In this document: in pieces, positions 9,088-19,661 of the stretch
Layout: every line of letters starts with the position of its first letter
Position numbering within the stretch: the stretch's first letter is position 1
Assembly (NCBI RefSeq): GCF_001747405.1
Contig: NZ_CP017305.1
Location: 1,382,001-1,446,000, forward strand
DNA: 64,000 nt
Reading direction: 5' to 3'
Source of the DNA: Chlorobaculum limnaeum
Lineage (GTDB): Bacteria; Bacteroidota; Chlorobiia; Chlorobiales; Chlorobiaceae
Notes under the pieces: generated by a model
The model's input: only the letters and a program-made list of their open reading frames with translations
Told to the model about the DNA's origin: nothing
Database searches by the model: none
Made by a program: the position numbers and the translations under genes

Positions 9088-9672
9088 TCAGCATTTTCGT
9101 GAGTTATAGATATGCCCGCCGGTTCGAGCATAAAGCTGCAAAACTTCGCGAGCGGCTTCGCGCTCGACGCCGGTGGTGACGCGAATAGCACGGGATTCGA
9201 GTTCCTCTATCCAGTTCTCCGGCTTTGGCCCTTCATCGAAACCAATCGCTTTGGCATCCTCGGAGCATGCTCCGGTCACGAGATGCCGGACGCCCGACCA
9301 GGGCACTGCGCCGAAGCACATCGCGCACGGCTCAGCGCTTGTCACCAGCTCATGCGCAGGCATGTCTGGGCCGCCAAGATCGTACGCGCCTAACGTCAAT
9401 TGCGCAAGCACGATAGCCACCATCTCGGCGTGAAAGATGGATGATTGCTGCGAGAGAACGAGATTGACGCCAAGCGAAACCAGCCTTCCCGACCCGATCT
9501 CAAACACCCCCGCCGCAAACGGCCCGCCCGTCCCCTCCTCGACATTTCTCCGCGCCGCTTCGATAACAAACCGCATCCGCGCTTCGAGCGAGGCTGATGG
9601 AGCGTATGTGCTGGCATAACTCTCAAGCCATGATGGGAGGGAAATGTGTATGTCGTGCGGTTGGTGGGACAT
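9088..9672 (-). CDS. Nucleoside/nucleobase deaminase, guanine-deaminase-like
   Basis: A 194-residue zinc-dependent cytidine-deaminase-fold enzyme. The zinc ligands are in HAE (FHAEMVAI) and PCxxC (SAEPCAMCFGAV). The downstream DAKAIGFDEG block resembles bacterial guanine deaminase of the GuaD type, which converts guanine to xanthine. Other CDA-family substrates cannot be excluded. The frame is open far upstream, but the ATG at 9672 is preceded by a good AGGAG about 8 nt away, and the extra upstream residues are antisense to the next gene's coding region. It lies 38 bp downstream of a membrane protein gene on the same strand, so co-transcription is possible. Confidence 0.85.
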   Translation of the reverse strand: MSHQPHDIHISLPSWLESYASTYAPSASLEARMRFVIEAARRNVEEGTGGPFAAGVFEIGSGRLVSLGVNLVLSQQSSIFHAEMVAIVLAQLTLGAYDLGGPDMPAHELVTSAEPCAMCFGAVPWSGVRHLVTGACSEDAKAIGFDEGPKPENWIEELESRAIRVTTGVEREAAREVLQLYARTGGHIYNSRKC

Positions 9673-9710
9673 GTGCGTCTCCTGATTTCTTAAGCTCATA
9701 AACGGAATAA

Positions 9711-10580
9711 TCACCCATTTTGCTGCTTGGCCCCCCGCACACCTTTCGCGCCGAAAAGAACCGAAAGCATCAAAATCAGCAGCACCAACGTCATCAAAAC
9801 AATTTCCAGAACGTACTTCGACGGCTCGATCCAGATTTCGGTGAATACGTTCCATCTGCCGAGGATTTCGACGAAGTTCCAGAAGATGAGCACGATCGGT
9901 ATCGCGTAGCGGATGGCATAGGCCAGATGGTCGATTTTCAGGAGTTTGACGAACAGCAGGATCGACCATAACAGCGAGCCGAACGCGATAAAATAGGTTA
10001 CGGGATGCCGGTCTCCGGCGAAGCGCTCGTCGTAGGCGAACAACAGCAAGAGATAAAAACCCCACAACAGCACGTTGAACTCCATGAACGTCACCATTGC
10101 GACATTCCGGGATGAGCGGCCCGCGCCGAGCCTGGAATCGAAACGCAACAGGCGCTGAAACCACAGGAAAAACCGGCATCCCGAACGAACGCCAAACAGA
10201 TAGTAGAGCATGATGATCGCGAAAAATCCGACCGAGGAGGGCATGAGCAGATATTCCGCCCTGGTCACCACCTCGCCGTTCCGCATCAGCGGATCGACGC
10301 CGAGACGCCGGGCATAATACTCGAAGCCGATCTCGATCCACCCGCTCCAGACGAACAAGCCCCCGAACATGCCGAGCAAGGTTGCAATCAGCTCTCTGGA
10401 GGCAAACATTCCGGCAAGCAGCAAACCCGTTCCGGCAAAACCGACGAGCAGCCCGGCCAGGGCGACATGTTCCCTGCCAAGCGCGTTTTGCAGCAGAATG
10501 ACCGCCGCGTGACCGAGCGGCATCGTCAGCAAAACGATCGAAAAAGCTGAAAAGGCGGTGAGGGGCTTGAGGCGTTTCAT
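9711..10580 (-). CDS. Polytopic membrane protein of unknown function
   Basis: A 289-residue integral membrane protein with an N-terminal hydrophobic segment and roughly seven to eight transmembrane stretches. Examples are VALAGLLVGFAGTGLLLAG, VGFFAIIMLYYLFGV and VLEIVLMTLVLLILMLSVL. An Arg-rich loop (RLLRFDSRLGAGRSSR) probably faces the cytoplasm. No motif was recognised and no function is proposed. It is immediately upstream of the guanine-deaminase-like gene. The start MKRLKPL at 10580 gives a positive-inside N-terminus. Confidence 0.75.
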   Translation of the reverse strand: MKRLKPLTAFSAFSIVLLTMPLGHAAVILLQNALGREHVALAGLLVGFAGTGLLLAGMFASRELIATLLGMFGGLFVWSGWIEIGFEYYARRLGVDPLMRNGEVVTRAEYLLMPSSVGFFAIIMLYYLFGVRSGCRFFLWFQRLLRFDSRLGAGRSSRNVAMVTFMEFNVLLWGFYLLLLFAYDERFAGDRHPVTYFIAFGSLLWSILLFVKLLKIDHLAYAIRYAIPIVLIFWNFVEILGRWNVFTEIWIEPSKYVLEIVLMTLVLLILMLSVLFGAKGVRGAKQQNG

Positions 10581-10667
10581 AAGAGATGATGTTGAATCGA
10601 AAAATCATAGACCATCAAAATAACCGCTCCGCAACCGAAGCACAACGTCATCGTATCTTTGGCGGAA

Positions 10668-10706
10668 ACAAAAAAAGGGCGTCCCGAAAAACCGGAACGC
10701 CCCTTC
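10668..10706 (-). terminator. Rho-independent terminator of htpX
   Basis: Read on the minus strand, a stem GGGGCGTTCCGG / CGGGACGCCC with a TTTT loop runs directly into a tract of seven Ts at the low-coordinate end. It lies about 25 bp after the htpX stop codon. Confidence 0.85.
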
Positions 10707-10729
10707 CTGCCATATAAACCGTCAACGCT

Positions 10730-11611
10730 TCAGCGAGCGGCTTCGAGCGCGGCGATACGCGACTCGAGCGGCGGATGGCTGCTGAAAAGCGCCATCATGC
10801 CGCCACCGGCAATGCCGCTGGCCGCCATCTGTTTCGGCAACTCGCCCGCTTCGAGGTTGCCCAGCGCCCGCAGCGCCTCGATCATCGGACGGCGGTCGCC
10901 CATCAGCGAGGCAGCTCCCGCATCCGCACGGAACTCGCGCTTGCGCGAAAAGTACATCACAACGATGGAGGCGAGAATGCCGAACAGAATCTCGAAAACA
11001 ATGCTGCCGATCCAGTAACCAATGCCCGGGCTGCCTGACTCATTATCATCCCTGCGCAGAAAACTGTCTATCGCATAACCTGCGACGCGAGCCAGAAAGA
11101 TCACGAAGGTGTTGACCACGCCCTGAATCAGCGTCAGGGTCACCATATCGCCGTTCTGGATATGAGCGACCTCGTGTGCAAGCACGGCCTCTACCTGCTG
11201 TTTGTTCATGCTTTGCATGAGGCCCGTCGAAACGGCAACCAGCGACTTTGACTTGCTGGCGCCCGTGGCGAAGGCATTGGGCGCGCCGTCATAAATAGCC
11301 ACCTCGGGGGTCGGCAAACCGGCCTTGGAAGAGAGTCGCTTCACCGTGTTCACGAGCCATGCCTCATCCTGATTGGCCGGTTGCGCGATGACCCGCGCGC
11401 CGGTGCTCCATTTGGCCATCGTTTTGGACATCAGCAACGATATGAATGAGCCGCCAAAACCGATCAGGGCCGCGAACGCCAGCAACATACCCATGTTCAG
11501 TCCGTTACTGGTCAGAAAGCGGTCTACGCCCAGAAGACGGGCGGTGACCGACAGCACCAGCAATACCGCAATGTTGGTTATCAAAAACAGAACTATTCGT
11601 TTCATCCGCAT
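10730..11611 (-). CDS. htpX: Membrane zinc metalloprotease HtpX
   Basis: HtpX is an M48-family inner-membrane protease that degrades damaged or misassembled membrane proteins. The 293-residue protein has two N-terminal transmembrane segments ([19 protein letters not shown] and a Gly-rich one around residue 35-60). The zinc motif HEVAH is near residue 145, with further transmembrane segments near 155-175 and 195-220. The downstream Glu ligand lies in [11 protein letters not shown], and the protein ends with a HPPLESRI block. Length and order match E. coli HtpX. It is a single gene with its own terminator. Confidence 0.96.
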   Translation of the reverse strand: MRMKRIVLFLITNIAVLLVLSVTARLLGVDRFLTSNGLNMGMLLAFAALIGFGGSFISLLMSKTMAKWSTGARVIAQPANQDEAWLVNTVKRLSSKAGLPTPEVAIYDGAPNAFATGASKSKSLVAVSTGLMQSMNKQQVEAVLAHEVAHIQNGDMVTLTLIQGVVNTFVIFLARVAGYAIDSFLRRDDNESGSPGIGYWIGSIVFEILFGILASIVVMYFSRKREFRADAGAASLMGDRRPMIEALRALGNLEAGELPKQMAASGIAGGGMMALFSSHPPLESRIAALEAAR

Positions 11612-11960
11612 CCTCCTGCGTTATCAGTTTTGGTTTGTTTGCTTGAAAAGTATCGATTTCAAAAGGCGACACTGCCCGGATAATCAGCCAAAAGACGCCG
11701 CCGGGAAGTACAGGCCCTGAGGTTTGACGTTCAGTGCTGTATAGTCTTGCGAAATTTATTGAAATAACGAACAAAAAAATCACATGACCACTTTCCCCGG
11801 ATTCACAGAAACTGAAAGGCATACCAAACATCGAGCCAGGCACAAACGAAAACTTCGCGGGCCTGCCAGGCAGTTCCCATAAACTTGACATGCCGTTTCC
11901 TCATGGCAGGCGATTTTTGTATTTTGGGGTCTTTCAGCTTCACCTAACGGCTTGCCCTTC
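11612..11960. other. Divergent intergenic region between htpX and the MFS transporter
   Basis: About 349 bp separate the two divergent start codons. A TTGACA hexamer occurs at 11884-11889, but no matching -10 at normal spacing is convincing, so no promoter is called. No small ORF or RNA was recognised. Confidence 0.4.
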
Positions 11961-13229
11961 ATGAAGAAATCACCGCTGGTCATCCTGTTCCTCACAGTCC
12001 TTCTCGACCTGATCGGTTTCGGTATCGTGCTGCCCCTGCTACCGACCTACGCCAAGCAGCTCGGAGCGTCACCCTTCATGATCGGCCTGATCGCGGCGAT
12101 CTATTCGACGATGCAGTTCATCTTTTCGCCGATCTGGGGCAAGCTGAGCGACAAGATCGGACGCCGTCCGGTGATGCTCTCGAGCATCTTTCTGGCGGCG
12201 CTCTCCTACCTCTTTTTCTCGCAGGCGGCCACCATTCCGCTGCTGATCCTGGCCCGCTCGCTGTCGGGCATCGGCTCGGCCAATATCGCGGCGGCGCAGG
12301 CGGCAATCACCGACGTGACCGACTCGAAGAGCCGCTCCGGCGCAATGGCCATGCTCGGCGCGGCGTTCGGCATCGGTTTCATCATCGGCCCGCTCATTGG
12401 CGGCGTGCTGATGACCAACTTCGGCATTTCGATGGTCGGTCTGTTCGCCGCCGTGCTCAATTTCCTGAACTTCCTGCTGGCGCTTTTCTTCCTGAGCGAG
12501 ACAAACGTTCATGCGGAGGGCTTCTTCTCGCTCTTCAAAAAGGATCCGGAAACGGCGACTCATGCCGACACTTCGTTCCTGGCTTCTCTTGGCCGTAAAA
12601 GCAGCGCTTACGCCGACAAGGTTCGCGATGCGTTCAGTTCGCGCCCGGTGGCGCTCCTGATGATCATCAACCTGATCTACTCGCTCGCCATCGTGAACAT
12701 GCAGGTGGCGGCAATCCTGCTCTGGAGCGACATCTACCACGCGACCGAGCAGCAGGTCGGCTACCTCTTCGCCTACGTAGGTTTCATCACGGTGATCGTG
12801 CAGGGCGTGATGCTGCCGAAGATGTCCAAGAAATACGGAGAGCACAAACTGATGGTGGTTGGCCACCTTGCCTCCTTCATCGGCGTATTTTTTGTCCCGT
12901 TCGTGCCGGTGAACTCTCTCTTCACGGTCGGCCTCGGCATCCTGCTCTTCTTCGCCATCGGCACCAGCCTGGTGCATCCGCTCAACATTTCGATGATCTC
13001 GCTCTACAGCTACAAGCAGAAGCAGGGTCAGATCATGGGTTTCGCACAGTCGGTCAACGCGCTGGCCCGCATTCTCGGCCCCTTCAGCGGCAGCATCCTG
13101 TACGGCATGGATCATCGATTCCCGTATTACCTGGCCGGAGCGCTGACTGTGGTGGGCACGCTCATTTCGATGGCGCTGTTCAAATACGAGATCGAGGCGT
13201 TCGAGCCGACGGCGGAAACAGCTGAATAA
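11961..13229 (+). CDS. MFS transporter, TetA/multidrug-type drug:H+ antiporter family
   Basis: A transporter of about 422 residues with twelve predicted membrane segments. The first segment ([22 protein letters not shown]) and motif A ([12 protein letters not shown]) are characteristic of 12-TMS drug:proton antiporters of the TetA/DHA1 group. Motif C-like glycines occur in [13 protein letters not shown]. The substrate is unknown, and no regulator gene is adjacent. The ATG at 11961 is chosen over the upstream in-frame TTG at 11952. It is followed 27 bp later by a Gfo/Idh/MocA gene on the same strand. Confidence 0.9.
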   Translation: MKKSPLVILFLTVLLDLIGFGIVLPLLPTYAKQLGASPFMIGLIAAIYSTMQFIFSPIWGKLSDKIGRRPVMLSSIFLAALSYLFFSQAATIPLLILARSLSGIGSANIAAAQAAITDVTDSKSRSGAMAMLGAAFGIGFIIGPLIGGVLMTNFGISMVGLFAAVLNFLNFLLALFFLSETNVHAEGFFSLFKKDPETATHADTSFLASLGRKSSAYADKVRDAFSSRPVALLMIINLIYSLAIVNMQVAAILLWSDIYHATEQQVGYLFAYVGFITVIVQGVMLPKMSKKYGEHKLMVVGHLASFIGVFFVPFVPVNSLFTVGLGILLFFAIGTSLVHPLNISMISLYSYKQKQGQIMGFAQSVNALARILGPFSGSILYGMDHRFPYYLAGALTVVGTLISMALFKYEIEAFEPTAETAE

Positions 13230-13256
13230 ATTGCCTGAACTGAAAAGGAGAAACTC

Positions 13257-14291
13257 ATGCGCATAGGCGTTGCAGGCGTCGGCAAGCTCGGCGAATTCCA
13301 TACGAATCTCTTGAAGCAGATCGCCGCTGAAAGCCAGGATGTGGAGTTTGCGGGCGTGTTCGACCTGAACCCGGAGCGGTTGCAGGAGATCGGCAAAAAG
13401 TACGGCGTCCCCTGTTTTTCCACACTCGAAGAGATGGCCGCCTCGTGCGACGCCGCCGTCATCGCGACGACCACCAGCTCGCACTACGCCATCGCGCGGC
13501 AACTGCTCGAAGCGGGGCTGCATCTTTTTATCGAGAAGCCGATCACCGCCACGCTGGAGGAGGCGGACGAGCTGATCCGCATCGAAATCGAGAAGGGACT
13601 CACCATCCAGGTGGGCCACATTGAGCGCTTCAACCCGGCGCTGCTTGCCGTGGAGCCGTATATCGGCGAGCCGATGTACATCCAGGCCGAGCGCCTGAGC
13701 GGCTTTTCACGCCGCGTGACCGACGTATCGGTGATCCTCGACCTGATGATTCACGACATCGACCTCGTACTCTCGCTGATCAAGTCGGACATTCGCAGCA
13801 TCGCGGCTTCGGGCGTGAAGGTCTTCTCCAACGAGCTGGATATGGCCACGGCGCGCATCGAGTTCGAGAACGGGGCCATCGCCAACGTGACGGCGAGCCG
13901 CCTGAGCCGAAGCAAGCTGCGCAAAATGCGTTTTTTCAGCCGCAACCCGAAGAGCTACGCCTCGCTCGATTTCACGAGTGGCAAGTCGGAGGTGTTCCGG
14001 CTGGTCAGGCCCGATCAGCTCTCCTCGAAAAATCCGATCAAAAATTTCGCGACGAAAAAAATTCTCGAACAGTTTGGCGAAATTCAGGAGTCGCTGAAGG
14101 ATATGGCGCTCGATTACGTCAGCCCCGATGTACCCAAAGTGAACGCACTGAAGGTGGAGCTGGAGCAGTTCATCGACGCCATCCGCGCCGGTAAACCAGC
14201 TAAAGTCACCTCGATGGAGGGACGCCGCGCTTTGATGGTGGCCGGGCGAATCACCGAAGAAATCCGAAAGAATACGGCAGAACTTGACTGA
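13257..14291 (+). CDS. Gfo/Idh/MocA-family NAD(P)-dependent oxidoreductase
   Basis: A 344-residue sugar-type dehydrogenase. The N-terminal Rossmann motif GVAGVGKLGEFH is followed by the EKPITATLEEADEL block (the conserved EKP lysine) near residues 98-110 and by the GHIERFNPAL segment. A C-terminal alpha/beta domain with DLMIHDIDLV completes the family pattern. Related proteins act on nucleotide sugars or inositols, for example UDP-GlcNAc 3-dehydrogenases of lipid A biosynthesis; the substrate here is not determined. A clear AAGGAG precedes the ATG. Its stop overlaps the next gene's earliest start by 8 bp, so the two are probably co-translated. Confidence 0.88.
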   Translation: MRIGVAGVGKLGEFHTNLLKQIAAESQDVEFAGVFDLNPERLQEIGKKYGVPCFSTLEEMAASCDAAVIATTTSSHYAIARQLLEAGLHLFIEKPITATLEEADELIRIEIEKGLTIQVGHIERFNPALLAVEPYIGEPMYIQAERLSGFSRRVTDVSVILDLMIHDIDLVLSLIKSDIRSIAASGVKVFSNELDMATARIEFENGAIANVTASRLSRSKLRKMRFFSRNPKSYASLDFTSGKSEVFRLVRPDQLSSKNPIKNFATKKILEQFGEIQESLKDMALDYVSPDVPKVNALKVELEQFIDAIRAGKPAKVTSMEGRRALMVAGRITEEIRKNTAELD

Positions 14292-15756
14292 ATCCCGAAC
14301 CGACGAATACGTTACCGACGACCGAATGCTGACAGCCGATTACGAAGCCATTCCTGAAATCATGGAGCGCATCGGAGACCTCGCCGACGAGGCTTCTCTC
14401 CCCTGCTATATCGTGGGCGGCTACGTCCGCGACCTCGTCATGCAGCGCCCCTGCACCGATATTGATATTATGGTGATCGGCGAGCCGGTGCCCTTTGCCC
14501 GCGCCATCGCCGAACAGCTCGGCGGGCGGAACTTCGTGCTCTTCGAGCGCTTCCGTACGGCGCAGCTCGAACTGGACGATCCCGAGGCCGGAACCTTCAA
14601 ACTTGAAATAGTCGGCGCTCGCAAGGAGAGTTACAACCCGGAGTCCCGCAAGCCGATCACGAGCATCGGGACGCTGGAAGATGACCTGTCGCGGCGCGAC
14701 TTCACCGTCAACGCCCTCGCCCTGCGCCTGAACCGTGAGCAGCGCGGCGAGGTGGTCGATCTCTTCGACGGCCAGCGCCACATCCGAGAAAAGCTGCTCA
14801 AGACGCCGCTCGATCCCGATAAGACCTTTTCGGACGACCCGCTCAGGATGATGCGAGCCGCACGCTTCGCCTGCCAGCTCGACTTCCGGCTCGACGCGGC
14901 AACGCTCGACGCGATGGCGGCGATGAGCGGGCGAATCGGGATCGTCTCACGGGAGCGCATCAGCCACGAGTTTCTCAAGATCATGGGGGCCGCCAAACCC
15001 TCCATCGGACTGAAGATTCTTTACTCGACCGGCCTGTTGAAGGAGATCATTCCTGAACTCGCCGTCATGGCGGGCATCGAGCAGGTGGACGGTCTCGGCC
15101 ACAAGGATACGCTCTTCCACACCTTCCAGGTGGTGGACAACCTTGCGGAACACTCCGACAAGCTCTGGCTGCGCGTCAGCGCCCTCTTCCACGACATCGC
15201 CAAGCCGGTGACGAAGCGCTTCCACCCCGGCGCGGGCTGGACCTTCCACGGCCACGAGGCGGTGGGCGTCAAGCTGGTGGCGCGGATTTTCCGCTTGATG
15301 AAGTGGCCGATGGAGCCGATGGAGTATGTACAGAAGATGGTGCGGCTGCACCACCGCCCGATTCCGCTCTCCAAGGAGGAGATCACCGACTCGGCGGTGC
15401 GGCGGCTGATGTTCGATGCCGGAGCCGATCTGGAGGATCTGATGACGCTCTGCCGCGCCGACGTGACCAGCAAGAATCCGCGAAAGGTGCAGCGCATCAT
15501 GAAGAACTTCAACAATGTAGAGGAGAAGATCGCCGAGGTGAGCGAAAAAGACCTGCTCGCAAAATGGAGGCCGCCGATCAGCGGCGCCGACATCATGGAA
15601 CTGCTGCAATTGCCGCAGGGGCGCACGGTAGGCATCATCAAAAGCCGCATGGAAAACGCCATCATCGACGGCGAAATTCCCTACGACCGCCAGGCCGCGC
15701 TGGATTTCGTAAATACGGTGTACCGGGAGATGCAGGAAAAGGGGGAAGGGGAATAA
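14284..15756 (+). CDS. cca: CCA tRNA nucleotidyltransferase / poly(A) polymerase family protein with HD domain
   Basis: This class II nucleotidyltransferase adds or repairs the CCA end of tRNAs. The head domain has GGYVRD near residue 46 and the metal-binding DID (TDIDIMV) about 15 residues later. RRDFTVNALALRL follows near residue 140, then DPLRMMRAARFA. A C-terminal HD phosphohydrolase domain includes LFHDIAKP near residue 305. At 490 residues it matches long CCA-adding enzymes with HD domains. The start may be TTG at 14284, which overlaps the upstream gene, or ATG at 14326; the overlap and lack of a clear ribosome site leave this open. Poly(A) polymerase activity cannot be excluded from sequence alone. 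Confidence 0.88.
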   Translation: MTESRTDEYVTDDRMLTADYEAIPEIMERIGDLADEASLPCYIVGGYVRDLVMQRPCTDIDIMVIGEPVPFARAIAEQLGGRNFVLFERFRTAQLELDDPEAGTFKLEIVGARKESYNPESRKPITSIGTLEDDLSRRDFTVNALALRLNREQRGEVVDLFDGQRHIREKLLKTPLDPDKTFSDDPLRMMRAARFACQLDFRLDAATLDAMAAMSGRIGIVSRERISHEFLKIMGAAKPSIGLKILYSTGLLKEIIPELAVMAGIEQVDGLGHKDTLFHTFQVVDNLAEHSDKLWLRVSALFHDIAKPVTKRFHPGAGWTFHGHEAVGVKLVARIFRLMKWPMEPMEYVQKMVRLHHRPIPLSKEEITDSAVRRLMFDAGADLEDLMTLCRADVTSKNPRKVQRIMKNFNNVEEKIAEVSEKDLLAKWRPPISGADIMELLQLPQGRTVGIIKSRMENAIIDGEIPYDRQAALDFVNTVYREMQEKGEGE

Positions 15757-15767
15757 TTATGAATGAT

Positions 15768-15837
15768 GAGGAAAATCCATATCTCTCCATATCTCCTTTT
15801 CCCATAAGTCCCACATGTCCCATGAGTCCCATTTTCC
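15768..15837. repeat. Short tandem intergenic repeats (CCATATCTC and GTCCCA units)
   Basis: Just after cca, a doublet of CCATATCTC-like units is followed by an array of related units (CCCATAAGTCCCACATGTCC, then CATGAGTCCCAT). Similar GTCCCA/GGGAC strings occur at 31935-31950 and 60324-60358. They do not look coding. Confidence 0.6.
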
Positions 15838-15903
15838 GTGACATTGAGAAGCCACGAACTATATTAACCCTGAACTGAAGACTAACACCAAAACCGAACC
15901 ACT

Positions 15904-17208
15904 GTGATACCACGTTACTCGCCGAAAGATATTTCGGCAATCTGGAGCGATGAGGCCAAATTCGAGCGCTGGCTGCAACTTGAAATCGCCGCCGTCGAGG
16001 CGCGTGTCGAAGCTGGTGTCGTTCCGGCGGACGCCCTTTCGAACATCAAAGAACGGGCGAAGTTCAACGTTGAGGAGATTCTCGTCATTGAAAACGAAAC
16101 CAAACACGACGTCATCGCCTTTTTGACCAACGTGGCCGGTTACGTCGGCCCCGATTCACGCTACATCCACGAAGGTCTCACCTCCTCGGACGTGGTCGAC
16201 ACCTGCCTGGCCATGCAGATGCGCGACGCAGGCAGGATCATTGTGGCTGACATCGAGTCGCTCATCGAGGTGATCGGCAAAAAAGCGGCCGAGCACAAAT
16301 ACACCCTCCAGATGGGCCGCACGCACGGCATCCACGCCGAGCCGACCACCTTCGGCCTGAAGCTCCTGCTCTGGCACGAGGAGATGAAACGCAATCTTGA
16401 GCGCATGAAGCGGGCGCTGGAGATCATTTCGGTCGGCAAGATTTCCGGCGCGGTCGGCACCTATCAGCACCTCTCGCCCGACATCGAAGCCGCTGTCTGC
16501 GAGAAGCTCGGCCTCGTGCCATCGCCGATTTCGACGCAGATTCTCCAGCGCGACCGCCACGCCGAGTACGCCACGACGCTCGCCATCGTCGCCTCGTCGA
16601 TCGAGAAGTTCTCGACCGAGCTGCGCCACCTGCAGCGCACCGAGGTTCGCGAAACCGAGGAGTTCTTCAGCAAGGGGCAGAAAGGCAGCTCCGCCATGCC
16701 GCACAAGCGCAACCCGATCACCTTCGAACGCCTCACCGGTCTGGCCCGCGTGGTGCGCTCCAACTCCATCGCCGCCATGGAGAACGTCGCCCTGTGGCAC
16801 GAGCGCGACATTTCGCACTCCTCGGTCGAGCGCGTCATCATGCCCGACTCGACCATCGCGCTCGTCTATATGCTGCGCACCTTCCGGGACTCTATCGAAA
16901 CCTTGCTGGTCTACCCGGAGCGCATGGAGCAGAACTTCGACACTTCGTACGGACTGACCCTCTCGCAGACGCTCCTGCTGGCGCTGACGGGCAAGGGCCT
17001 CACCCGTGAGGATGCTTACCGGCTCGTGCAGCGCAACGCCATGAAGAGCTGGGAAGAGAAGGTGCAGCTCAAGGAGCTGGTGCTTCACGACCCGGAAATT
17101 CTCGAACACATCACCGCCGAAGAGATCAACCAGCTCTTCAGCCCGGAAACGATTCAGGGCAAGCTCAAGAACAGCGTGGATATTATCTTTTCGCGGAACG
17201 GGCTGTAA
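15904..17208 (+). CDS. purB: Adenylosuccinate lyase
   Basis: PurB catalyses two steps of purine synthesis: SAICAR to AICAR plus fumarate, and adenylosuccinate to AMP plus fumarate. The 434-residue protein has the fumarase/aspartase superfamily blocks. These are TSSDVVDTC near residue 85, the catalytic-His region [14 protein letters not shown] near 140, and the signature loop [11 protein letters not shown] near residue 263. The start is a GTG at 15904 followed by IPRYSPKDI, the normal N-terminus for the family. It is monocistronic, with a strong terminator shared with the convergent pgi gene. purC lies elsewhere in the window. Confidence 0.96.
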   Translation: MIPRYSPKDISAIWSDEAKFERWLQLEIAAVEARVEAGVVPADALSNIKERAKFNVEEILVIENETKHDVIAFLTNVAGYVGPDSRYIHEGLTSSDVVDTCLAMQMRDAGRIIVADIESLIEVIGKKAAEHKYTLQMGRTHGIHAEPTTFGLKLLLWHEEMKRNLERMKRALEIISVGKISGAVGTYQHLSPDIEAAVCEKLGLVPSPISTQILQRDRHAEYATTLAIVASSIEKFSTELRHLQRTEVRETEEFFSKGQKGSSAMPHKRNPITFERLTGLARVVRSNSIAAMENVALWHERDISHSSVERVIMPDSTIALVYMLRTFRDSIETLLVYPERMEQNFDTSYGLTLSQTLLLALTGKGLTREDAYRLVQRNAMKSWEEKVQLKELVLHDPEILEHITAEEINQLFSPETIQGKLKNSVDIIFSRNGL

Positions 17209-17240
17209 GGAAAAGAGTGGACTGAAGAAAAGAGGATAAA

Positions 17241-17283
17241 AAAAAGCAGGCTGGCGTTTTTGAGATACCAGCCTGCTTTTTTG
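17241..17283. terminator. Bidirectional rho-independent terminator between purB and pgi
   Basis: A stem GCAGGCTGG / CCAGCCTGC at 17246-17275 is flanked by an A tract on one side and six Ts on the other, so it can end both convergent transcripts. Confidence 0.9.
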
Positions 17284-17287
17284 TTGC

Positions 17288-18967
17288 TCAGAACAGGGTG
17301 AGCTGGTCCGGTTCCTTGGGTTGTGAGCCCTTGCGGAACTGCCGGTAGCGATTGATCAGATCGTTGGTCGAGGCGTCGTGGCTTTCGACCGCCTCATCGA
17401 AGTCGAACTCCGGCAGGATCGCCTTGGCGAGCTGCTTGCCAAGCTCCACGCCCCACTGGTCGAAAGAGTTGATGTTCCACACCGCCCCCTGCACGAACAC
17501 CTTGTGCTCATAGAGCGCGATGAGGCTGCCGAGGTTGAACGGGTTCAGCTCGTCAAGTACGATGGTGTTGGTCGGCCTGTTGCCGGGAAAGAGCTTGTGC
17601 GGCAAAAGCTTCGCAAGATCGCCGCCCGTCAGGCCCGCCGCTTCGAGTTCGGCGCGCGCCTCCGCCTCGCTTTTGCCACGCATGAGCGCTTCCGACTGGG
17701 CGAAGCAGTTGGCCACAAGCATATCGTGATGCTCGCCCATAGGGTTCTGGCTCTTGAGCGAAACGATGAAATCGACGGGAATGATCTCCGTGCCCTGGTG
17801 CAAAAGCTGGAAAAAGGCGTGCTGCGCGTTGGTGCCCGGCTCACCCCAGATCACCGGGCCGGTGGCGTAGTCGGCTTCCTGACCCGCGCGGTCAACCCGC
17901 TTGCCGTTGCTCTCCATGTCGAGCTGCTGGAGATAGGCCGGAAATCGGTGCAAATACTGGTCGTAGGGAATGATCGCCTGCGAATGCGCTCCGAAAAAGT
18001 TGTTGTACCAGATGCCGAGCATGGCGAGAATCACCGGCATGTTTGCTTCGAGCGGCGCGTTCAGGAAGTGCTCGTCCATCGCGTTCGCTCCGGCGAGAAG
18101 CTCGCTGAAGCGCTCGAAACCGAGACAGAGCGCGATGGAGAGACCGATGGCCGACCAGAGCGAGTAGCGCCCGCCGACCCAGTCCCAGAAGCGGAACATG
18201 TTGGCCGGGTCGATGCCGAACTCCTCGACCTTCTCGCGGTTGGTCGAGACCGCAACGAAATGCCTGGCCACGTGATCCACGCTCCCGGCCTCGTCGAGAA
18301 ACCACGCTCTGGCGCTCATGGCGTTGGCGAGCGTCTCCTGCGTGGTGAAGGTCTTCGAGGCGATGATGAAAAGCGTCGTTTCCCGGTCGAGGCCCTTGAG
18401 GGTCTCGGAGAGGTGGGAGCCATCGACGTTCGAGACGAAATACGCCCGCAGCTTGCCGTGCGCGAAGGGCTTGAGCGCTTCGGTGACCATATAGGGGCCG
18501 AGGTCCGAGCCGCCGATGCCGATATTGACCACATCGGTGATCCGCTTGCCGGTGTAACCGATCCACTCCCCGGAGATGACCTTGCCGCAAAATGCTTTCA
18601 TCTGATCGAGCACCGACGCGACCTCCGCGCTCACATCGTCACCATCAACGATCATGCTGTATCCCGGTGGGCGGCGCAAAGCGGTGTGCAACACCGCGCG
18701 CTGTTCGGTGAAATTGATCCGCTCCCCTTCGAACATCCGCCGCCGTTTCTCTTCTATGCCGGAACGGCGCAGAAGCTCCATGAGCAGCTCCATCGTACGC
18801 GGCGTTATCCGGTTCTTGGAGTAGTCGAGGTGAATGGCTTCGAGCGAGAGCGAAAAGCGTTCGTGGCGATCCGGATCGGCTCCGAAAAGTTCGATCATCG
18901 CATGGTGGCGGGTATCCTGATAGTGTGATTCGAGGGCGCTCCACTCGGCACTGCGGGAGAGGTACAT
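17288..18967 (-). CDS. pgi: Glucose-6-phosphate isomerase
   Basis: Pgi interconverts glucose-6-phosphate and fructose-6-phosphate. The protein has 559 residues, in the range of the long E. coli-type enzymes. Recognisable blocks are the phosphate-binding [13 protein letters not shown] near 148-160, the SKTFTTQET segment near 205-213, and the [11 protein letters not shown] block (PGI signature 1 region) near 268. [19 protein letters not shown] carries active-site residues, and the late [10 protein letters not shown] completes the C-terminal signature. It is downstream of and on the same strand as an RsbW-like gene, 24 bp away. Confidence 0.96.
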   Translation of the reverse strand: MYLSRSAEWSALESHYQDTRHHAMIELFGADPDRHERFSLSLEAIHLDYSKNRITPRTMELLMELLRRSGIEEKRRRMFEGERINFTEQRAVLHTALRRPPGYSMIVDGDDVSAEVASVLDQMKAFCGKVISGEWIGYTGKRITDVVNIGIGGSDLGPYMVTEALKPFAHGKLRAYFVSNVDGSHLSETLKGLDRETTLFIIASKTFTTQETLANAMSARAWFLDEAGSVDHVARHFVAVSTNREKVEEFGIDPANMFRFWDWVGGRYSLWSAIGLSIALCLGFERFSELLAGANAMDEHFLNAPLEANMPVILAMLGIWYNNFFGAHSQAIIPYDQYLHRFPAYLQQLDMESNGKRVDRAGQEADYATGPVIWGEPGTNAQHAFFQLLHQGTEIIPVDFIVSLKSQNPMGEHHDMLVANCFAQSEALMRGKSEAEARAELEAAGLTGGDLAKLLPHKLFPGNRPTNTIVLDELNPFNLGSLIALYEHKVFVQGAVWNINSFDQWGVELGKQLAKAILPEFDFDEAVESHDASTNDLINRYRQFRKGSQPKEPDQLTLF

Positions 18968-18991
18968 GATGATACGGTCGTTTGTTATTGA

Positions 18992-19414
18992 TCAATAGGG
19001 AATATAACGCAATACCACTACACAACCGCCCTCCTCACTTTCGATCCTGAAGCTTTTGACATAGTGATGGACAAGCACAAGACCACGCCCTCCTGGAGTT
19101 ACTCCCCTTCGCGCTGAGCAGATAGCATCAATGGTGCGCTCCGGCTTGAATCCTTCTCCGCAATCCCTGATCCTGACTTCCACAAAACGATCTCCAGCAA
19201 CCGCTCCGGTCTCGAGTGTCATGGTGACCGGAAGCTCGGAATTGTCACAGTTGCCATGCCTGACGGCGTTGACAAATGCCTCGTGGACGGACAATTCGAA
19301 CTCCGCGATGAAAGCGTCGCTGTAACCCTCGATGCGCGCAACAGCGCCGAGACAGTGACGAAGCCGGGATATTTCCTCGAGCTTCGACGGGAGTGAGAGC
19401 CGGTAATAGCTCAT
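18992..19414 (-). CDS. RsbW-like anti-sigma factor serine/histidine-kinase-fold ATPase (HATPase_c_2)
   Basis: A 140-residue GHKL ATPase of the SpoIIAB/RsbW group, which binds a sigma factor or phosphorylates a STAS anti-anti-sigma protein. The N box is ELSVHEAFVNAVRHGN (residues about 41-56), the G1 box RIRDCGEGF (about 82-90), and the G2-like region GGRGLVLVHHYV (about 108-119). No kinase-type receiver or membrane segment is present. It sits directly upstream of pgi, which it may share a transcript with. A STAS partner candidate lies about 17 kb away at 36059-36706, but linkage is only conjecture. Confidence 0.85.
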   Translation of the reverse strand: MSYYRLSLPSKLEEISRLRHCLGAVARIEGYSDAFIAEFELSVHEAFVNAVRHGNCDNSELPVTMTLETGAVAGDRFVEVRIRDCGEGFKPERTIDAICSARRGVTPGGRGLVLVHHYVKSFRIESEEGGCVVVLRYIPY

Positions 19415-19661
19415 GGCGTTCAGCGTTACAGCTTGAAAAAAGCCACTTTTTTAAAGTACGGTGGCAACGGAAGGCAAACAAATAATCAACCCCGCGCTGC
19501 TCTTTATTTTTTTAGTCCGACACAGCCATCAAACTAAATTATTCTTACGGTTTTGTATTTTTTATTTAAATTTTTATATTTGATACGTGCATAATGTTAA
19601 AAAACACACATAACAACGCACAAACAGCTTAATTTTTTCAAAACCGCAACCTGATCGTATC

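Noticed and set aside
11880-11925. TTGACA promoter for the MFS gene
   Set aside because: No acceptable -10 sequence lies at 16-18 bp; a single hexamer is not enough.
12069-13619. Long minus-strand open frame opposite the MFS transporter and the Gfo/Idh/MocA gene
   Set aside because: It spans two real plus-strand genes, is His/Arg-rich, and shows no domain or ribosome site.
19455-19480. TGGCAACGGAAGGCA resembling a sigma-54 -24/-12 promoter upstream of amt
   Set aside because: The GG-to-GC spacing is one base short, and the site is almost 200 bp from the amt start, so it is not called.
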